Part shown: piece by piece, positions 47,172-56,454 of the stretch
Layout: each line of letters begins with the position of its first letter
How positions within the stretch are numbered: position 1 is the first letter of the stretch
From: Streptomyces sp. STR69
Lineage (GTDB): Bacteria > Actinomycetota > Actinomycetes > Streptomycetales > Streptomycetaceae
Direction of reading: 5' to 3'
NCBI RefSeq assembly: GCF_024519455.1
Contig: NZ_JALJRY010000001.1
Span: forward strand, 543,253 to 607,252
Length of the DNA stretch: 64,000 nt
Notes under the pieces: model-generated
Databases searched by the model: none
The model's input: the letters and a program-made list of their open reading frames with translations, nothing else
Told to the model about the DNA's origin: nothing
Made by a program: the position numbers and the translations under genes

Positions 47172-47260
47172 ACGGCCCAGGCGCACGGCACACATTGCAG
47201 CTCGGGCCGCTCCCCGATGGTCGGTCCCATCCCAGCGCGCCAGTCACGGCCCGCCGGTCA
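47172..47260 (-). promoter_or_regulatory. ZTP (pfl) riboswitch upstream of glyA
   Basis: Read on the minus strand, the region has in order the conserved blocks CCGTGACTGGCGC (47237-47249), a hairpin closed by GATGG/CCATC with CATCGGGGAGCG following, and the 3' block GTGCGCCTGGGC ending near 47175. These are the diagnostic elements of the pfl motif, which senses the folate-stress signal ZTP/ZMP and is known upstream of glyA and purine genes. It ends about 35 bases before the start codon, close to the ribosome site, suggesting translational control; no separate terminator is seen. Confidence 0.88.
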
Positions 47261-47368
47261 GCCTACCGGGCGGGCCGGACGGGGCGGCTCGTGCGTCCAG
47301 CATCTGGAGTTCGGTGAGAGTCCCCGCGCGGGAGGCCGCGGTGATCTCCCCTCCCCTAGAGTCCCTAT

Positions 47369-48235
47369 GTGCTCTTTGGAATGGTGTGCGCGCTCGGCGC
47401 GGCGATCTGCTTCGGTACCGCGACGGTCCTGCAGGCGGTCGCCACGCGGGCGGCGACGACGGGTGGGGGCGGGGACGCGGCGCTGCTGCTGCGGGCGCTG
47501 CGGCAGTGGCGGTACATGGCGGGGCTCGGGCTGGACGGGCTGGGGTTCGTGTTCCAGATCGCGGCGCTGCGGTCGCTGCCCATCTACGCGGTCGGGGCGG
47601 CCCTGGCGTCGAGCCTCGCGGTGACGGCGGTGGTGGCCGCGCGGCTGCTGAAGGTGCGGCTCAGCGGGGTGGAGTGGGCGGCCGTCGGTGTGGTGTGCGC
47701 GGGCCTCGCGATGCTGGGGCTGGCGTCCGGGGCGGAGGGGGACCGGGCCGGTTCTACGGCCTTGAAGTGGGCGATGCTGGGGACGGCCGGTGCGGTGCTG
47801 CTGCTCGGGCTGGTCGGTGGGCGACTGCCGGAGCGGGGGCGGGCGTTGACGCTCGGGCTTGGCGCCGGGTTCGGGTTCGGGGTCGTCGAGGTGGCGGTCC
47901 GGCTGATCGACTCGCTCTCACCGTCGACGCTGGTCGGCAACCCGGCGACGTATGCCCTGCTGGTCGGTGGAGGCGCCGCGTTCCTGCTGCTGACCACGGC
48001 CCTGCAGCGAGGGTCGGTGACGACGGCCACCGCCGGGTTGGTGATCGGGGAGACGATCGGGCCGGCGGCGGTGGGCGTGGTGTGGCTCGGGGACCGTACA
48101 CGGGAAGGGCTGGAGTGGCTCGCCGTGCTGGGGTTCCTGGTCGCGGTGGTGGGGGCGTTGGCGTTGGCCCGGTTCGGGGAAGCGCCTGCGGAGGGCACGG
48201 TCGAAGACCCGGTGCAGGGGGCGGAGCAGACCTGA
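47369..48235 (+). CDS. DMT/EamA-type membrane transporter
   Basis: A 288-residue protein of about nine to ten membrane helices without charged loops of note. The first helix reads LFGMVCALGAAICFGTATVL and the fourth LPIYAVGAALASSLAVTAVV, typical of DMT-superfamily permeases (EamA/nipa-like). Substrate unknown. No ribosome site precedes GTG 47369, but a TAGAGT -10-like element lies about nine bases upstream, so a leaderless transcript is plausible. Divergent from glyA. Confidence 0.8.
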   Translation: MLFGMVCALGAAICFGTATVLQAVATRAATTGGGGDAALLLRALRQWRYMAGLGLDGLGFVFQIAALRSLPIYAVGAALASSLAVTAVVAARLLKVRLSGVEWAAVGVVCAGLAMLGLASGAEGDRAGSTALKWAMLGTAGAVLLLGLVGGRLPERGRALTLGLGAGFGFGVVEVAVRLIDSLSPSTLVGNPATYALLVGGGAAFLLLTTALQRGSVTTATAGLVIGETIGPAAVGVVWLGDRTREGLEWLAVLGFLVAVVGALALARFGEAPAEGTVEDPVQGAEQT

Positions 48236-48381
48236 CAGCCGAGCTTCCGCAACCCGCCGAGCCTCACAACCGAGCACATCCGCAACGGGCTGGCTCCACG
48301 GCCGACGCCGTGGCCCATGGCCGCCGACGACACGGACCGGGCCGGCAGTCTCGCCCCGTCCACCCGCCCCGGCACCCCACC

Positions 48382-49161
48382 TCACTCCATAGCAGCCACG
48401 ATTCCGTCCCACAGACGTGACCGTGCCTCCAGTGCCAGCGTCGCCGTCTCCACCGCCTCCTCCCATCGCCGGTCGTCCGTGCCGCAGAGGTCGGCGACCA
48501 TCTGCATGGCCATGGGGGTGTGTTCCTCGCCGTCGACCTCGATGTGGCGGGCAAGGTAGTCGCAGAACAGGGGGAAGCGTTCTGTGCCCTCCTTCTTGAT
48601 CACCTGGTCGAACATGTCCGGGATCAGGTCCTCGCGGGAGAAGGCGAAGGCGGCGGCTCGGCAGTGCAGCGGTCGTTCCTCGATGATGCCGAAGGTGGTG
48701 CGGACGAACTCGGAGGCCGGGCTTGGGACTTGGGCCCCGCGCAGCGCCGCCGGCACACCGTGCCCCTCGATCAGCAGCGCGAGGAACGCGTCGATCCGGG
48801 TCGTATCGGCGCCGGCCTCGGTCATTCCGGCGCGGTACAGCTCGAAGTGACTCGTGAAACCGCCGTTCAGTTCGTCGCTCTCCTCGACCAGCACGATGTC
48901 GTTGATGAGCCGCCGGCTGACTTCCGAGCCACGCGGTACCCAGGGGACGTCGACACAGGTCAGTTCGCGCTGCAGGGACTTCAGCAGGGACATGAAGTCC
49001 CATACCGCGAAGACGTGGTGGGCCATGAACGTCGCCATGTTCTCGCGGCTGTCGATGCGCTGGTAAATCGGGTGCGCGGTCACTTCTTTCCGCGCGGATT
49101 CGATCACCGAACGAGCCCTGTCGATTCCCTCGTGCCGCATATCCCAGTCGTACCTGGACAT
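48382..49161 (-). CDS. DUF3050 protein, putative haem-oxygenase-like diiron oxygenase
   Basis: A 259-residue helical protein matching DUF3050. It starts with a TAHPIYQRI segment like that of haem-oxygenase-fold proteins, and has the spaced acidic/His set of HO-like diiron oxygenases: E93/E94/E97 ([10 protein letters not shown]), H105 ([11 protein letters not shown]), E161/E162 (EERP), and the core-helix signature H206-x3-D210-x3-H214 in [11 protein letters not shown]. UndA, BesC, SznF and CADD are characterised members of the wider superfamily and do N-oxygenation, C-C cleavage and PABA formation. The ATG has AAGGAG seven bases upstream. Divergent from the PABA-type biosynthetic genes, so probably part of that cluster. 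The ligand assignment is my reading, not proven. Confidence 0.8.
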   Translation of the reverse strand: MSRYDWDMRHEGIDRARSVIESARKEVTAHPIYQRIDSRENMATFMAHHVFAVWDFMSLLKSLQRELTCVDVPWVPRGSEVSRRLINDIVLVEESDELNGGFTSHFELYRAGMTEAGADTTRIDAFLALLIEGHGVPAALRGAQVPSPASEFVRTTFGIIEERPLHCRAAAFAFSREDLIPDMFDQVIKKEGTERFPLFCDYLARHIEVDGEEHTPMAMQMVADLCGTDDRRWEEAVETATLALEARSRLWDGIVAAME

Positions 49162-49368
49162 GATTCTCCTTCGGTCGGGAGAGCGATCGTGCAGCCATTG
49201 AAGACCGACCTGCAAGCGCTTCCCGGAATTTGGGGAAAGTTACCCCGGGTACGGTTCGACAGAGTGCGCGAAGGCGACCAAAAGGCTGATAAAGGGTCAC
49301 GATACGGGCAATCGAAAAAACGTTGTTGATATTTGAACGTGACGTGAAGGTTCTGCGTACCTGTCCGT
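49162..49368. promoter_or_regulatory. AT-richer divergent intergenic region of the cluster
   Basis: 207 bp between the DUF3050 gene and the ABM gene, clearly lower in G+C than the surroundings. It contains the interrupted inverted repeat ACGTT-N10-AACGT (49320-49339) around GTTGATATTT. No clear consensus promoter hexamers. Likely holds the divergent promoters and an operator of the cluster; no regulator gene is adjacent. Confidence 0.45.
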
Positions 49369-49947
49369 GTGACCAGTAATCACGTCACCGTCACCATGGC
49401 CTTTCAAGTGGTGCCGGGCCGCGGGCCCGACTTCCAACCGTGGGCGTGGGCGATGTTGAACGCGAGTGCCCAGCAACCTGGCTTCCTGGGAGGCGGTGTA
49501 CTCGTCGACGGAGAGGCGGAGTGGCATGTCGTCTATCGCTTCGCCAGCGAGGGAACCGTCCGGGCCTGGGAGGACTCCACCGCACGGGCCCAATGGGACG
49601 TACAGGCCGCGGACTTCGCCCGGCAGACCGGGCGCAGGAGCGTGCGGGGCTCCAAGGTGTGGTTCGACTCACAGACCGCCGCACCGAAGACCCCCACTCC
49701 GCCGGCGAAATGGAAACTGTGGTTCGTGAACATGAGCGCGGTGTTTCCGCCGGTGCTCCTGTTCAATCTGATCATTCTTCCTTATCTGGGCGGCCTCAAT
49801 CCGCTCGTCCGCACGTTTCTTTTATGCCTGTGTGTGACGGCTCTCGTCACCTGGATTCTCATGCCGCGGCTCCAGCGTTTCCTCAAGAAATGGCTGTATC
49901 CGCCGCTCCAGGCATTCCGCGGACGACATAAAAGACGGACCGCGTAG
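49369..49947 (+). CDS. ABM-domain protein with C-terminal membrane helices
   Basis: A 192-residue protein. Residues 1-105 form an antibiotic-biosynthesis-monooxygenase (dimeric alpha/beta barrel) domain: VTVTMAFQVVPGRGPDFQPW, HVVYRFASEGTVRAWEDSTA. Two membrane helices follow (about 118-140 and 145-165: VFPPVLLFNLIILPYL and LLCLCVTALVTWILM), then a basic tail. ABM domains oxidise polyketide or aromatic substrates without cofactors, or act as non-enzymatic partners; similar ABM-plus-two-helix proteins are common and uncharacterised. No ribosome site precedes the GTG start. Opens the cluster's rightward transcript, 29 bp before pabAB. Confidence 0.85.
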   Translation: MTSNHVTVTMAFQVVPGRGPDFQPWAWAMLNASAQQPGFLGGGVLVDGEAEWHVVYRFASEGTVRAWEDSTARAQWDVQAADFARQTGRRSVRGSKVWFDSQTAAPKTPTPPAKWKLWFVNMSAVFPPVLLFNLIILPYLGGLNPLVRTFLLCLCVTALVTWILMPRLQRFLKKWLYPPLQAFRGRHKRRTA

Positions 49948-49976
49948 GTCCGGCGCGAACCAAGGGAGGTGGGCGG

Positions 49977-52166
49977 GTGAAGACCCTGCTCATCGACAAT
50001 TACGACTCGTACACCTACAACCTGTTCCAGCTGATCGCCGAGGTCAACGGCGAGGAACCGGTTGTGATCCGCAATGACGACCCGGGTGGAATTCCGGATC
50101 TCGCGGAATTCGACAATGCCGTGGTGTCACCGGGGCCCGGGCATCCGGGCGAGCCGCGCGACTTCGGCATCGCGGCCGCCGTGCTCGCCGAGTCCCCGAT
50201 CCCCGTGCTCGGCGTCTGCCTGGGCCACCAGGGCATCGCGCTCGGCGAGGGCGCCCGGGTGACGACCGCGCCAGAACCCCGGCACGGGCATCTGTCCACG
50301 GTCCGGCACGACGGACGCGACCTGTTCCACGGGCTGCCTCAGGACTTCACCGCCGTCCGCTACCACTCACTGGCCGTACCCGAGCCGCTGCCGGACACCC
50401 TGGAGGCCGCCGCCTGGGCCGAGGACGGTGTCCTGATGGCGCTGCGGCACCGCAACCGTCCGCTGTGGGGCGTGCAGTTCCACCCGGAGTCCGTGCTGAC
50501 CGAGTACGGCCACCGCATGCTCGTCAACTTCCGCAATCTCACGGCGGAACGATTCGGCAGACCCCGTACGAAGAACACCGCCGTCACTCCGGCCGTCGCG
50601 GCGATACCGCGTCCCCGGCAAGCGGTCCGTCCCTCCTACCGGCTGCACACGCGGCGCATCGCGGGCGCGGTCGACACGGAGGGCGCCTTCAGCCGGATGT
50701 ACGGGGCGTCACAACGGGCGTTCTGGCTGGACAGCGCCCTGGTCGAGGAGGGCCTGTCGCGGTTCTCGTTCTTCGGCGACGACAGCGGTCCGCTCGCGGA
50801 GTTCGTGCGCTACGACGTCGAGGCCGGCGCCTGCGAGATCGAGCGGTCGGGACGCCCGACGCGCAAGGTCACGGCAAGCGTCTTCGACTACCTGCGACGG
50901 CAGTTGGCGACGCGTCATGTCGACGCGGGAAACCTGCCCTTCGACTTCACCGGGGGGTACGTCGGCTACTTCGGGTACGAGACGAAGGCCGACTGCGGTT
51001 CGGCGAACCGGCACTCGTCCGACGTCCCGGACGCCTGTTGGCTGTTCGCGGACCGGCTGATCGCGGTGGACCATCTGAAGGGGTTCACCTACGCGGTCTG
51101 CCTCGCCGAGGACACCCCGCGGGCCGCGCGTGAGGCCGACGACTGGCTGGAGAGCGCGCTGGCCCAGCTGAGCTTCGTCGCCACCGAGGCCGAACGCCCG
51201 CCACCGCCCACCCTGGTCGAGCCCGACCTCGGTGCCGCCGAGCCATGGCTGGTGCGGGACCGGGAGACGTATCTCGCGGACATCGAGGCCTGTCAGCGGG
51301 AGTTGCGGGCGGGCACCAGCTACGAGATCTGTCTGACGAACGCGGCCCGTTTACCAGCTCCGCCGGACCCCTACGACTTCTACCGGGTGCTGCGCCGGAT
51401 CAACCCGGCCCCGTATGCGGCCTTTCTGCGGATGGGCGATGTCGACGTGGTCGGCTCGTCCCCCGAGCGGTTCCTGCGGATCACCCGGGACGGGATCGCC
51501 GAGGCGCGTCCCATCAAGGGCACGGCGCCACGCGGAACTGATCCGGAAGAGGACGCCCGGCTGCGGGACGCACTCGCCGCGGACGCCAAGACACGTGCCG
51601 AGAACCTGATGATCGTCGATCTCCTCCGCAACGACCTGGGCCAGGTCTGCCGGACCGGGTCGGTGCGCGTGACCCGGCTCATGGCCACCGAGACGTACGC
51701 GACCGTGCACCAGCTGGTCTCCACCGTCGAGGGCCGGCTGCGGGAGGGCACGGACGCGGTGGAGTGTGTGCGGGCCTGTTTTCCCGGCGGCTCGATGACC
51801 GGGGCACCGAAGCTGCGCACGCTGGAGATCATCGACCGGCTGGAGACCGAGGCCCGCGGTGTGTACTCCGGTGCCCTCGGCTATCTGGGATGCAGCGGGG
51901 GCGCGGATCTCAACATCGTCATCCGTACGGCCGTCATCGCGGACGGGCTGATGCAGCTGGGCGCCGGGGGCGCGATCGTGCTCGACTCCGATCCGGTCGG
52001 CGAGTACGACGAGATGCTGCTGAAGACGGCGGCCCAGATGCGGGCCCTGCACCAGTACACCGGGGACCGGATACACGAGCAGCGGGAGCACACGGCGGCC
52101 CACGCCGCCCTTCGCGCGGAGCGCGTCCGCGGCGAGCACACCGCCACCGAGGAGCCCGTGCGATGA
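49977..52166 (+). CDS. pabAB: Aminodeoxychorismate synthase, fused PabA-PabB
   Basis: A 729-residue fusion. Residues 1-195 are a class I glutamine amidotransferase: the Cys is in GVCLGHQGIAL and the His/Glu in VQFHPESVL. A linker leads to the chorismate-binding half (from about 220): the PIKGT motif in EARPIKGTAPRG marks aminodeoxychorismate synthase, where anthranilate synthase has PIAGT; FPGGSMTGAPKLRTLEIIDR is also present. It converts chorismate and glutamine to 4-amino-4-deoxychorismate. The N-terminal-GAT fusion is typical of secondary-metabolism PABA synthases (chloramphenicol, candicidin). GTG start after GGGAGG. ATGA overlap with the next gene. Confidence 0.95.
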   Translation: MKTLLIDNYDSYTYNLFQLIAEVNGEEPVVIRNDDPGGIPDLAEFDNAVVSPGPGHPGEPRDFGIAAAVLAESPIPVLGVCLGHQGIALGEGARVTTAPEPRHGHLSTVRHDGRDLFHGLPQDFTAVRYHSLAVPEPLPDTLEAAAWAEDGVLMALRHRNRPLWGVQFHPESVLTEYGHRMLVNFRNLTAERFGRPRTKNTAVTPAVAAIPRPRQAVRPSYRLHTRRIAGAVDTEGAFSRMYGASQRAFWLDSALVEEGLSRFSFFGDDSGPLAEFVRYDVEAGACEIERSGRPTRKVTASVFDYLRRQLATRHVDAGNLPFDFTGGYVGYFGYETKADCGSANRHSSDVPDACWLFADRLIAVDHLKGFTYAVCLAEDTPRAAREADDWLESALAQLSFVATEAERPPPPTLVEPDLGAAEPWLVRDRETYLADIEACQRELRAGTSYEICLTNAARLPAPPDPYDFYRVLRRINPAPYAAFLRMGDVDVVGSSPERFLRITRDGIAEARPIKGTAPRGTDPEEDARLRDALAADAKTRAENLMIVDLLRNDLGQVCRTGSVRVTRLMATETYATVHQLVSTVEGRLREGTDAVECVRACFPGGSMTGAPKLRTLEIIDRLETEARGVYSGALGYLGCSGGADLNIVIRTAVIADGLMQLGAGGAIVLDSDPVGEYDEMLLKTAAQMRALHQYTGDRIHEQREHTAAHAALRAERVRGEHTATEEPVR

Positions 52167-53686
52167 CGACTCCGCAGACCGTGCTCACGCCGGCCGACGC
52201 CGAGGCCCCCGGCAACCTCGCCGCCCAGCTCGCCGGGCTGGCCGAGCGACGCGGATGGGCCGGGCGGGCCGCCTTCCACCAGGGGCACCGGACCTGGACC
52301 CACGGCGAGGTGCACGCGCTCGCCGCCTGCGCCGCCACCGTCCTCGCCGGTCACGGAGTTCGGCCCGGTGACCGGGTGGTCCTGGCGCTGCCCGACGGCA
52401 TCGCCTGGGTGACGGCCTTCCTCGCGACCGCCCGGCTCGGCGCCGTCGCGGTACTGGTCAATCCCGAACTCCCCGCAGCGGACCAGGCGTTCATGGCCGC
52501 GGACACCGAGGCCGTGCTCTGTGTCACGGGACCGGGCCTGGAGGACCGTTTCACCAACCGGTCCCGTCTCGGCGCCGACCAGCTGCTCGCGCTCACCGCC
52601 GCGGCCGGACCGACCCTCTCCCACCCGGTCGACGCGCACGCGCCGCTGTATGTCCAGTACACCTCCGGCACCACCGGCCGTCCCAAGGGCGCCGTACACA
52701 CGCATGGCGACCCCAAGGCCTACCACGACCTCATCGGACGGCGGCTGCTGCGGATCACCGAGGACGACGTCACCCTGTCCGTGTCCAAGCTCTACTTCGC
52801 CTACGGCTTCGGCAACGCCTTCGTCTTCCCGCTCTTCTCCGGCTCCTCCGCCGTCCTGGTGGACCGGCGCCCGACCCCGGCCGCCGTCGACGAGTTGGTG
52901 GCCCGGCACCGGGTGACCCTGCTCTACTCCGTGCCGTCCGCGTACGCCGCGCTGGTGGCCGACCGGGGCAGCGGGCACGAGGCATGTTTCGCCTCGGTGC
53001 GTGCCGCGGTGTCGGCGGGCGAGGGCCTCCCGGAGCAACTCGGCGGGCGCGTCACCGAGTTGCTCGGCGCGCCGGTGCTGGAACAGATCGGCTCCACCGA
53101 GGCCGGTCACGCCTTCTGCGCCAACAGCGTCGGGCACAACCACCCCGGCACCGTCGGCCGCCCCGTGCCCGGCTTCGAGGTGGAGGTGCGCGACCGCGCG
53201 GGCCGCCCGGTGCCGGACGGCACCGAGGGCGAGCTGTGGGTACGCGGCCCGACGGTGACCCCCGGTTATCTGAACCGGCCCGAGGAGAGCGAACGCACCC
53301 TGGTCGGCGGCTGGTTGGCCACCCACGACCGGGCGGTCCGCGAGCCGGACGGCACCTTCCGGCATCTGGGCCGCGCCGACGACATGGAGATGGTCGGCGG
53401 CATCACCGTCTCCCCGCTGGAGGTGGAGGCCGTACTGCGGACCCACCCGGCGGTGAAGGAGGTCGCGGTCGCGGCCGTCACCGACGGGACCGGGGCGAGC
53501 CGGCTGCGCGCCTTCGTCGTCCCCGTCACCCGGGTCCCGGAGGGCCTCCAGGACGACCTGATCCGGCTGGCCCGCGCGCACCTGGCCGCCTTCAAGGTGC
53601 CCCGGAGCGTGAGCCTCGTCCCGTCCCTCCCCCGCACCCCCACCGGCAAACTCCGCCGCCACCTGGTCCGCCTGGGCGCCTGGTGA
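52163..53686 (+). CDS. Benzoate-CoA ligase-like adenylating enzyme
   Basis: A 507-residue ANL-superfamily enzyme. The P-loop reads YTSGTTGRPKGAVHTHG; the benzoate-CoA-ligase family hallmark SKLYFAYGFGNAFVFPLFSG follows; the hinge and core motifs are in DMEMVGGITVSPLEVE and the catalytic Lys in RTPTGKLRRHL. Likely activates an aryl acid, 4-aminobenzoate being the obvious candidate, as adenylate and then CoA thioester. No carrier domain is fused and none is seen nearby. Coupled to pabAB and to the second ligase by four-base overlaps. Confidence 0.9.
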   Translation: MTTPQTVLTPADAEAPGNLAAQLAGLAERRGWAGRAAFHQGHRTWTHGEVHALAACAATVLAGHGVRPGDRVVLALPDGIAWVTAFLATARLGAVAVLVNPELPAADQAFMAADTEAVLCVTGPGLEDRFTNRSRLGADQLLALTAAAGPTLSHPVDAHAPLYVQYTSGTTGRPKGAVHTHGDPKAYHDLIGRRLLRITEDDVTLSVSKLYFAYGFGNAFVFPLFSGSSAVLVDRRPTPAAVDELVARHRVTLLYSVPSAYAALVADRGSGHEACFASVRAAVSAGEGLPEQLGGRVTELLGAPVLEQIGSTEAGHAFCANSVGHNHPGTVGRPVPGFEVEVRDRAGRPVPDGTEGELWVRGPTVTPGYLNRPEESERTLVGGWLATHDRAVREPDGTFRHLGRADDMEMVGGITVSPLEVEAVLRTHPAVKEVAVAAVTDGTGASRLRAFVVPVTRVPEGLQDDLIRLARAHLAAFKVPRSVSLVPSLPRTPTGKLRRHLVRLGAW

Positions 53687-53709
53687 CCACCACAGAAAGG
53701 AACGGCCAG

Positions 53710-55272
53710 ATGCGAGAGCAGCACCTCCCCCTCACTGACCGGGGGTACTACCTGGGCCCGCTCTTCCGGCGGGCGGCAGAGCGCCACGGAGCCGTCCACG
53801 TCACCCTGGACCGGCCGCTGGACACCCATCCCGCACTGGGCGTCGACCTGACCTACGCGGCTGTCGCGGACATCGTCGAGGACTTGTCGGGCCGGCTGTG
53901 GGAGGCGGGGGTACGGCCCTCGGAGCGGGTGGTCGTACACAAGACGGACAACGTCGACATCGTGCTGCTGACCTGTGCGATCTCCCGCATCGGCGCGGTA
54001 CCGGCGCTGCTCTCCCCCGCGCTGGCCGGACCCGTCGTCGCGGAACTGGTCGGCCGGCTGCGCCGGCCGTGGCTGATCACCGACCGGGCCAAACTGGACG
54101 GCCCGCTTAAGGAGTTGGAGCTCCCGGTGCGGGGCGTCCTGTCGGTGGACGAGGCGCCCGGGGCCGAACCCCTCACGAAGTACGCCGGTGCCGAGCGTCC
54201 CGCGGCGGTGCGCCTGCACCCGCGCGAGCCCGCCCTGATCACGCACAGTTCGGGCACCACCGGCATCCCCAAGCTCGCCGTGCACTGCCCGAACACCATG
54301 TGGAACCGGCTGATCCCGCAGCAGGCGATGGGCTGGCCCACACGCGGCGAGACGGCGGCACTGCACATGTCGTTCGTGCACTCGCGCTTCTACCATCTGC
54401 TCGGTGTCCTGCTGCGGTTCGGCAGCCCGCTGGTGCTGATCACCGACCCCGAACCGGCAGCCGTGGCACCGCTGTTGGCCCGGCACCGGCCCGGCATCGT
54501 CGAGACCCATCCCAACACCTTCGTCCTGTGGGAGGAGTTGGCCGACGCGCCCGGCGCACCCCTGTCGCGGGTGCGGTCCTACGGCTCGACGTTCGACGCG
54601 ATCCACCCGCGCACGGTACGGCGGTTGCTGGACGCCTCCACGCGACGTGCGCCCTGGCTGCTCCAGCTCTACGGGCAGAGCGAGACCGGCCCGGTCGCCT
54701 TCCAGTGGTTCACCCGGCGCAGTGCGGCCCGGGCCGACGGGCGACGGGTGGGCATCGGGATACCGGGCTTCACCCGCGTCCGGGTCACCGGCACCGACGG
54801 CCGGCCCACGCCCCCCGGGACACCCGGCCGGATCGAGGCCCGCACCCGGGGCCGGATCCTCACCTACCTCGGCATGCAGGACCGCTACGACCGTCAACTC
54901 CACGACGGCTGGTGGGAGATGGGCGACATGGGCTACCGCAGCAGGCTGGGCGCCCTGTACCTGATCGACCGCGAGATCGACCAGATCGACTCCGTGCACA
55001 GCAATCTGGAGGTCGAGGACGTCCTGATGGACCGGCTGGAGGAGCTGCGCGAGGTGGTCATCGTGCCCGGCGCGGACCGGGAGCCCGTGCCCGTGGTGTG
55101 CGTCCGCGGCGAACGGACGCTGGATCCGGAGCGCTGGCGGGAGGCCACGGCCGACCTGCCCGCGATGGCCGAGCCCCGGCAATGGCGGTTCGAGGAGCTG
55201 CCGATGACCGCGACCTGGAAGGTGAAACGGGTGGAGATCACCAGGATGCTGGCGGCGGGCGTGCACGCGTGA
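53710..55272 (+). CDS. Second AMP-dependent ligase/synthetase of the cluster
   Basis: A 520-residue ANL enzyme, only distantly like the preceding one. The P-loop is THSSGTTGIPKLAVH; later motifs are YGQSETGPVAFQWF, a WWEMGDMGYRS stretch carrying the ribose-binding Asp, and the catalytic Lys in TATWKVKRVEITR. Substrate unclear (aryl or fatty acid). A GTG at 53683 overlaps the previous stop (GTGA), but ATG 53710 has GAAAGGAA eight bases upstream and begins at the conserved region, so it is preferred. Overlaps the monooxygenase gene by four bases. Confidence 0.87.
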   Translation: MREQHLPLTDRGYYLGPLFRRAAERHGAVHVTLDRPLDTHPALGVDLTYAAVADIVEDLSGRLWEAGVRPSERVVVHKTDNVDIVLLTCAISRIGAVPALLSPALAGPVVAELVGRLRRPWLITDRAKLDGPLKELELPVRGVLSVDEAPGAEPLTKYAGAERPAAVRLHPREPALITHSSGTTGIPKLAVHCPNTMWNRLIPQQAMGWPTRGETAALHMSFVHSRFYHLLGVLLRFGSPLVLITDPEPAAVAPLLARHRPGIVETHPNTFVLWEELADAPGAPLSRVRSYGSTFDAIHPRTVRRLLDASTRRAPWLLQLYGQSETGPVAFQWFTRRSAARADGRRVGIGIPGFTRVRVTGTDGRPTPPGTPGRIEARTRGRILTYLGMQDRYDRQLHDGWWEMGDMGYRSRLGALYLIDREIDQIDSVHSNLEVEDVLMDRLEELREVVIVPGADREPVPVVCVRGERTLDPERWREATADLPAMAEPRQWRFEELPMTATWKVKRVEITRMLAAGVHA

Positions 55273-56438
55273 TTCCGGTGGCGGTGGTCGGCGCGGGTCC
55301 GGTGGGCCTGTCGGCGGCGCTCGCGCTGCGGGCGCGCGGACTGCCGGTCGTGCTGCTGGAGGCCGACCCGAAGGACCGTGAACGCCCGGGCAGCCGCGCC
55401 CTGTTCGTGCACCGGGAGACCCTCGGACTGCTCGACGGCATGCTGCCCGGGCTCGCCACGGAGATCACCTCCTACGGGCGGACCTGGCACACGAGGCGGA
55501 CCCTGTACCGGGGCCGCGAGGTCTACTCCCGCACCTTCCCCCCTCCGTCCGGCCCGCCGCCCTTCACCAGCCTGCGCCAGGTGGACACCGAGCGCTTCCT
55601 GCGGGCCGCGTGCGAACGGGCCGGGGTGGAGTTCGCGTGGGACGCACGCGTGACGGACGTCCGCACGACACCGACGGGCGTCACACTGAGCTGCGCGGAC
55701 GGACGGGAGTGGAACTGCGGGTACGCGGTCGCCGCGGACGGCGCCCGCTCCGTCGTCCGCGGCTCGCTCGGCATCCTCATGGAGGGCAGCAGGGGCGAGG
55801 GCTTCCATGTGGTCGTCGACGTGGCCGATGTCCCGGGCGCCGAACTGCCGTTGGAGCGGGTCTTCCACTACGAGCATCCGGGCGTCGGTGGCCGCAGTGT
55901 GATGCGGGTGCCGTTCACCGGGGGGTTCCAGGTCGACCTGCAGTGCCGGGACGACGACGCGCAGGAGGAGTTCGGGACCGAGGAGGCCGTACGGGAGTGG
56001 CTGCCGGCGGTCGTCGGCGACGGGTACGCCGAGTACATCCTGTGGGTGTCGACGTACCGCTTCCTGCGCAAGGTGGCCGCCGCCTTCACCGACCGGCACG
56101 GGAGGGTGCTGCTCGTCGGCGAGGCGGCCCATCTCTTCCCGCCGTTCGGGGCGCGGGGGATGAACAGCGGGATCGCGGACGCGGCGGCGGCAGCGGAGGC
56201 CATCGCCAACGGGGCGGTCGAGCCGTTCGCCGAAGTACGGCGGTCCGCGGCGCTGTTCAACAGCGCCGCGGCCGGTGCCGCACTGGACCAGCTGCGGCCC
56301 CGGCGCCGGATCGTCCGGGTCAAGCAGCGCACGGCGGCAGCACTCGCGCCCGTGCTGCCGTGGTGCGGATCGTGGCTGGAGCACGCGCCGTACGGGCCAC
56401 GGCACGGGGCGCCGGCTGTAGCGGGCCGCAAGTACTGA
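55269..56438 (+). CDS. FAD-dependent aromatic monooxygenase
   Basis: A 389-residue class A flavoprotein hydroxylase. The dinucleotide fold is AVVGAGPVGLSAALALRARG; the DG motif is CGYAVAADGARSVVRGS; the flavin-ribityl motif, usually GDAAH, reads VGEAAHLFPPFGARGMNSG, with Glu for Asp. The family includes 4-hydroxybenzoate and 4-aminobenzoate hydroxylases and MhpA. In this cluster it could hydroxylate 4-aminobenzoate (ring or decarboxylative) or a later intermediate. Starts at the GTG of a GTGA overlap; 16 bp to the pabC-like gene. Confidence 0.9.
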   Translation: MIPVAVVGAGPVGLSAALALRARGLPVVLLEADPKDRERPGSRALFVHRETLGLLDGMLPGLATEITSYGRTWHTRRTLYRGREVYSRTFPPPSGPPPFTSLRQVDTERFLRAACERAGVEFAWDARVTDVRTTPTGVTLSCADGREWNCGYAVAADGARSVVRGSLGILMEGSRGEGFHVVVDVADVPGAELPLERVFHYEHPGVGGRSVMRVPFTGGFQVDLQCRDDDAQEEFGTEEAVREWLPAVVGDGYAEYILWVSTYRFLRKVAAAFTDRHGRVLLVGEAAHLFPPFGARGMNSGIADAAAAAEAIANGAVEPFAEVRRSAALFNSAAAGAALDQLRPRRRIVRVKQRTAAALAPVLPWCGSWLEHAPYGPRHGAPAVAGRKY

Positions 56439-56454
56439 GCGGAAAGGGGCAGTT

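Noticed and set aside
47137..47247. N-terminal extension of glyA from an upstream start
   Set aside because: The stretch coincides with the ZTP riboswitch, and the ATG at 47136 has a good ribosome site.
49977..52166. Reading pabAB as anthranilate synthase or PhzE-type enzyme
   Set aside because: The PIKGT motif and the N-terminal amidotransferase order fit aminodeoxychorismate synthase; no isochorismatase gene is nearby.
51881..53662. A 593-codon minus-strand frame opposite the first ligase
   Set aside because: Antisense of the adenylating enzyme, which carries all ANL motifs.
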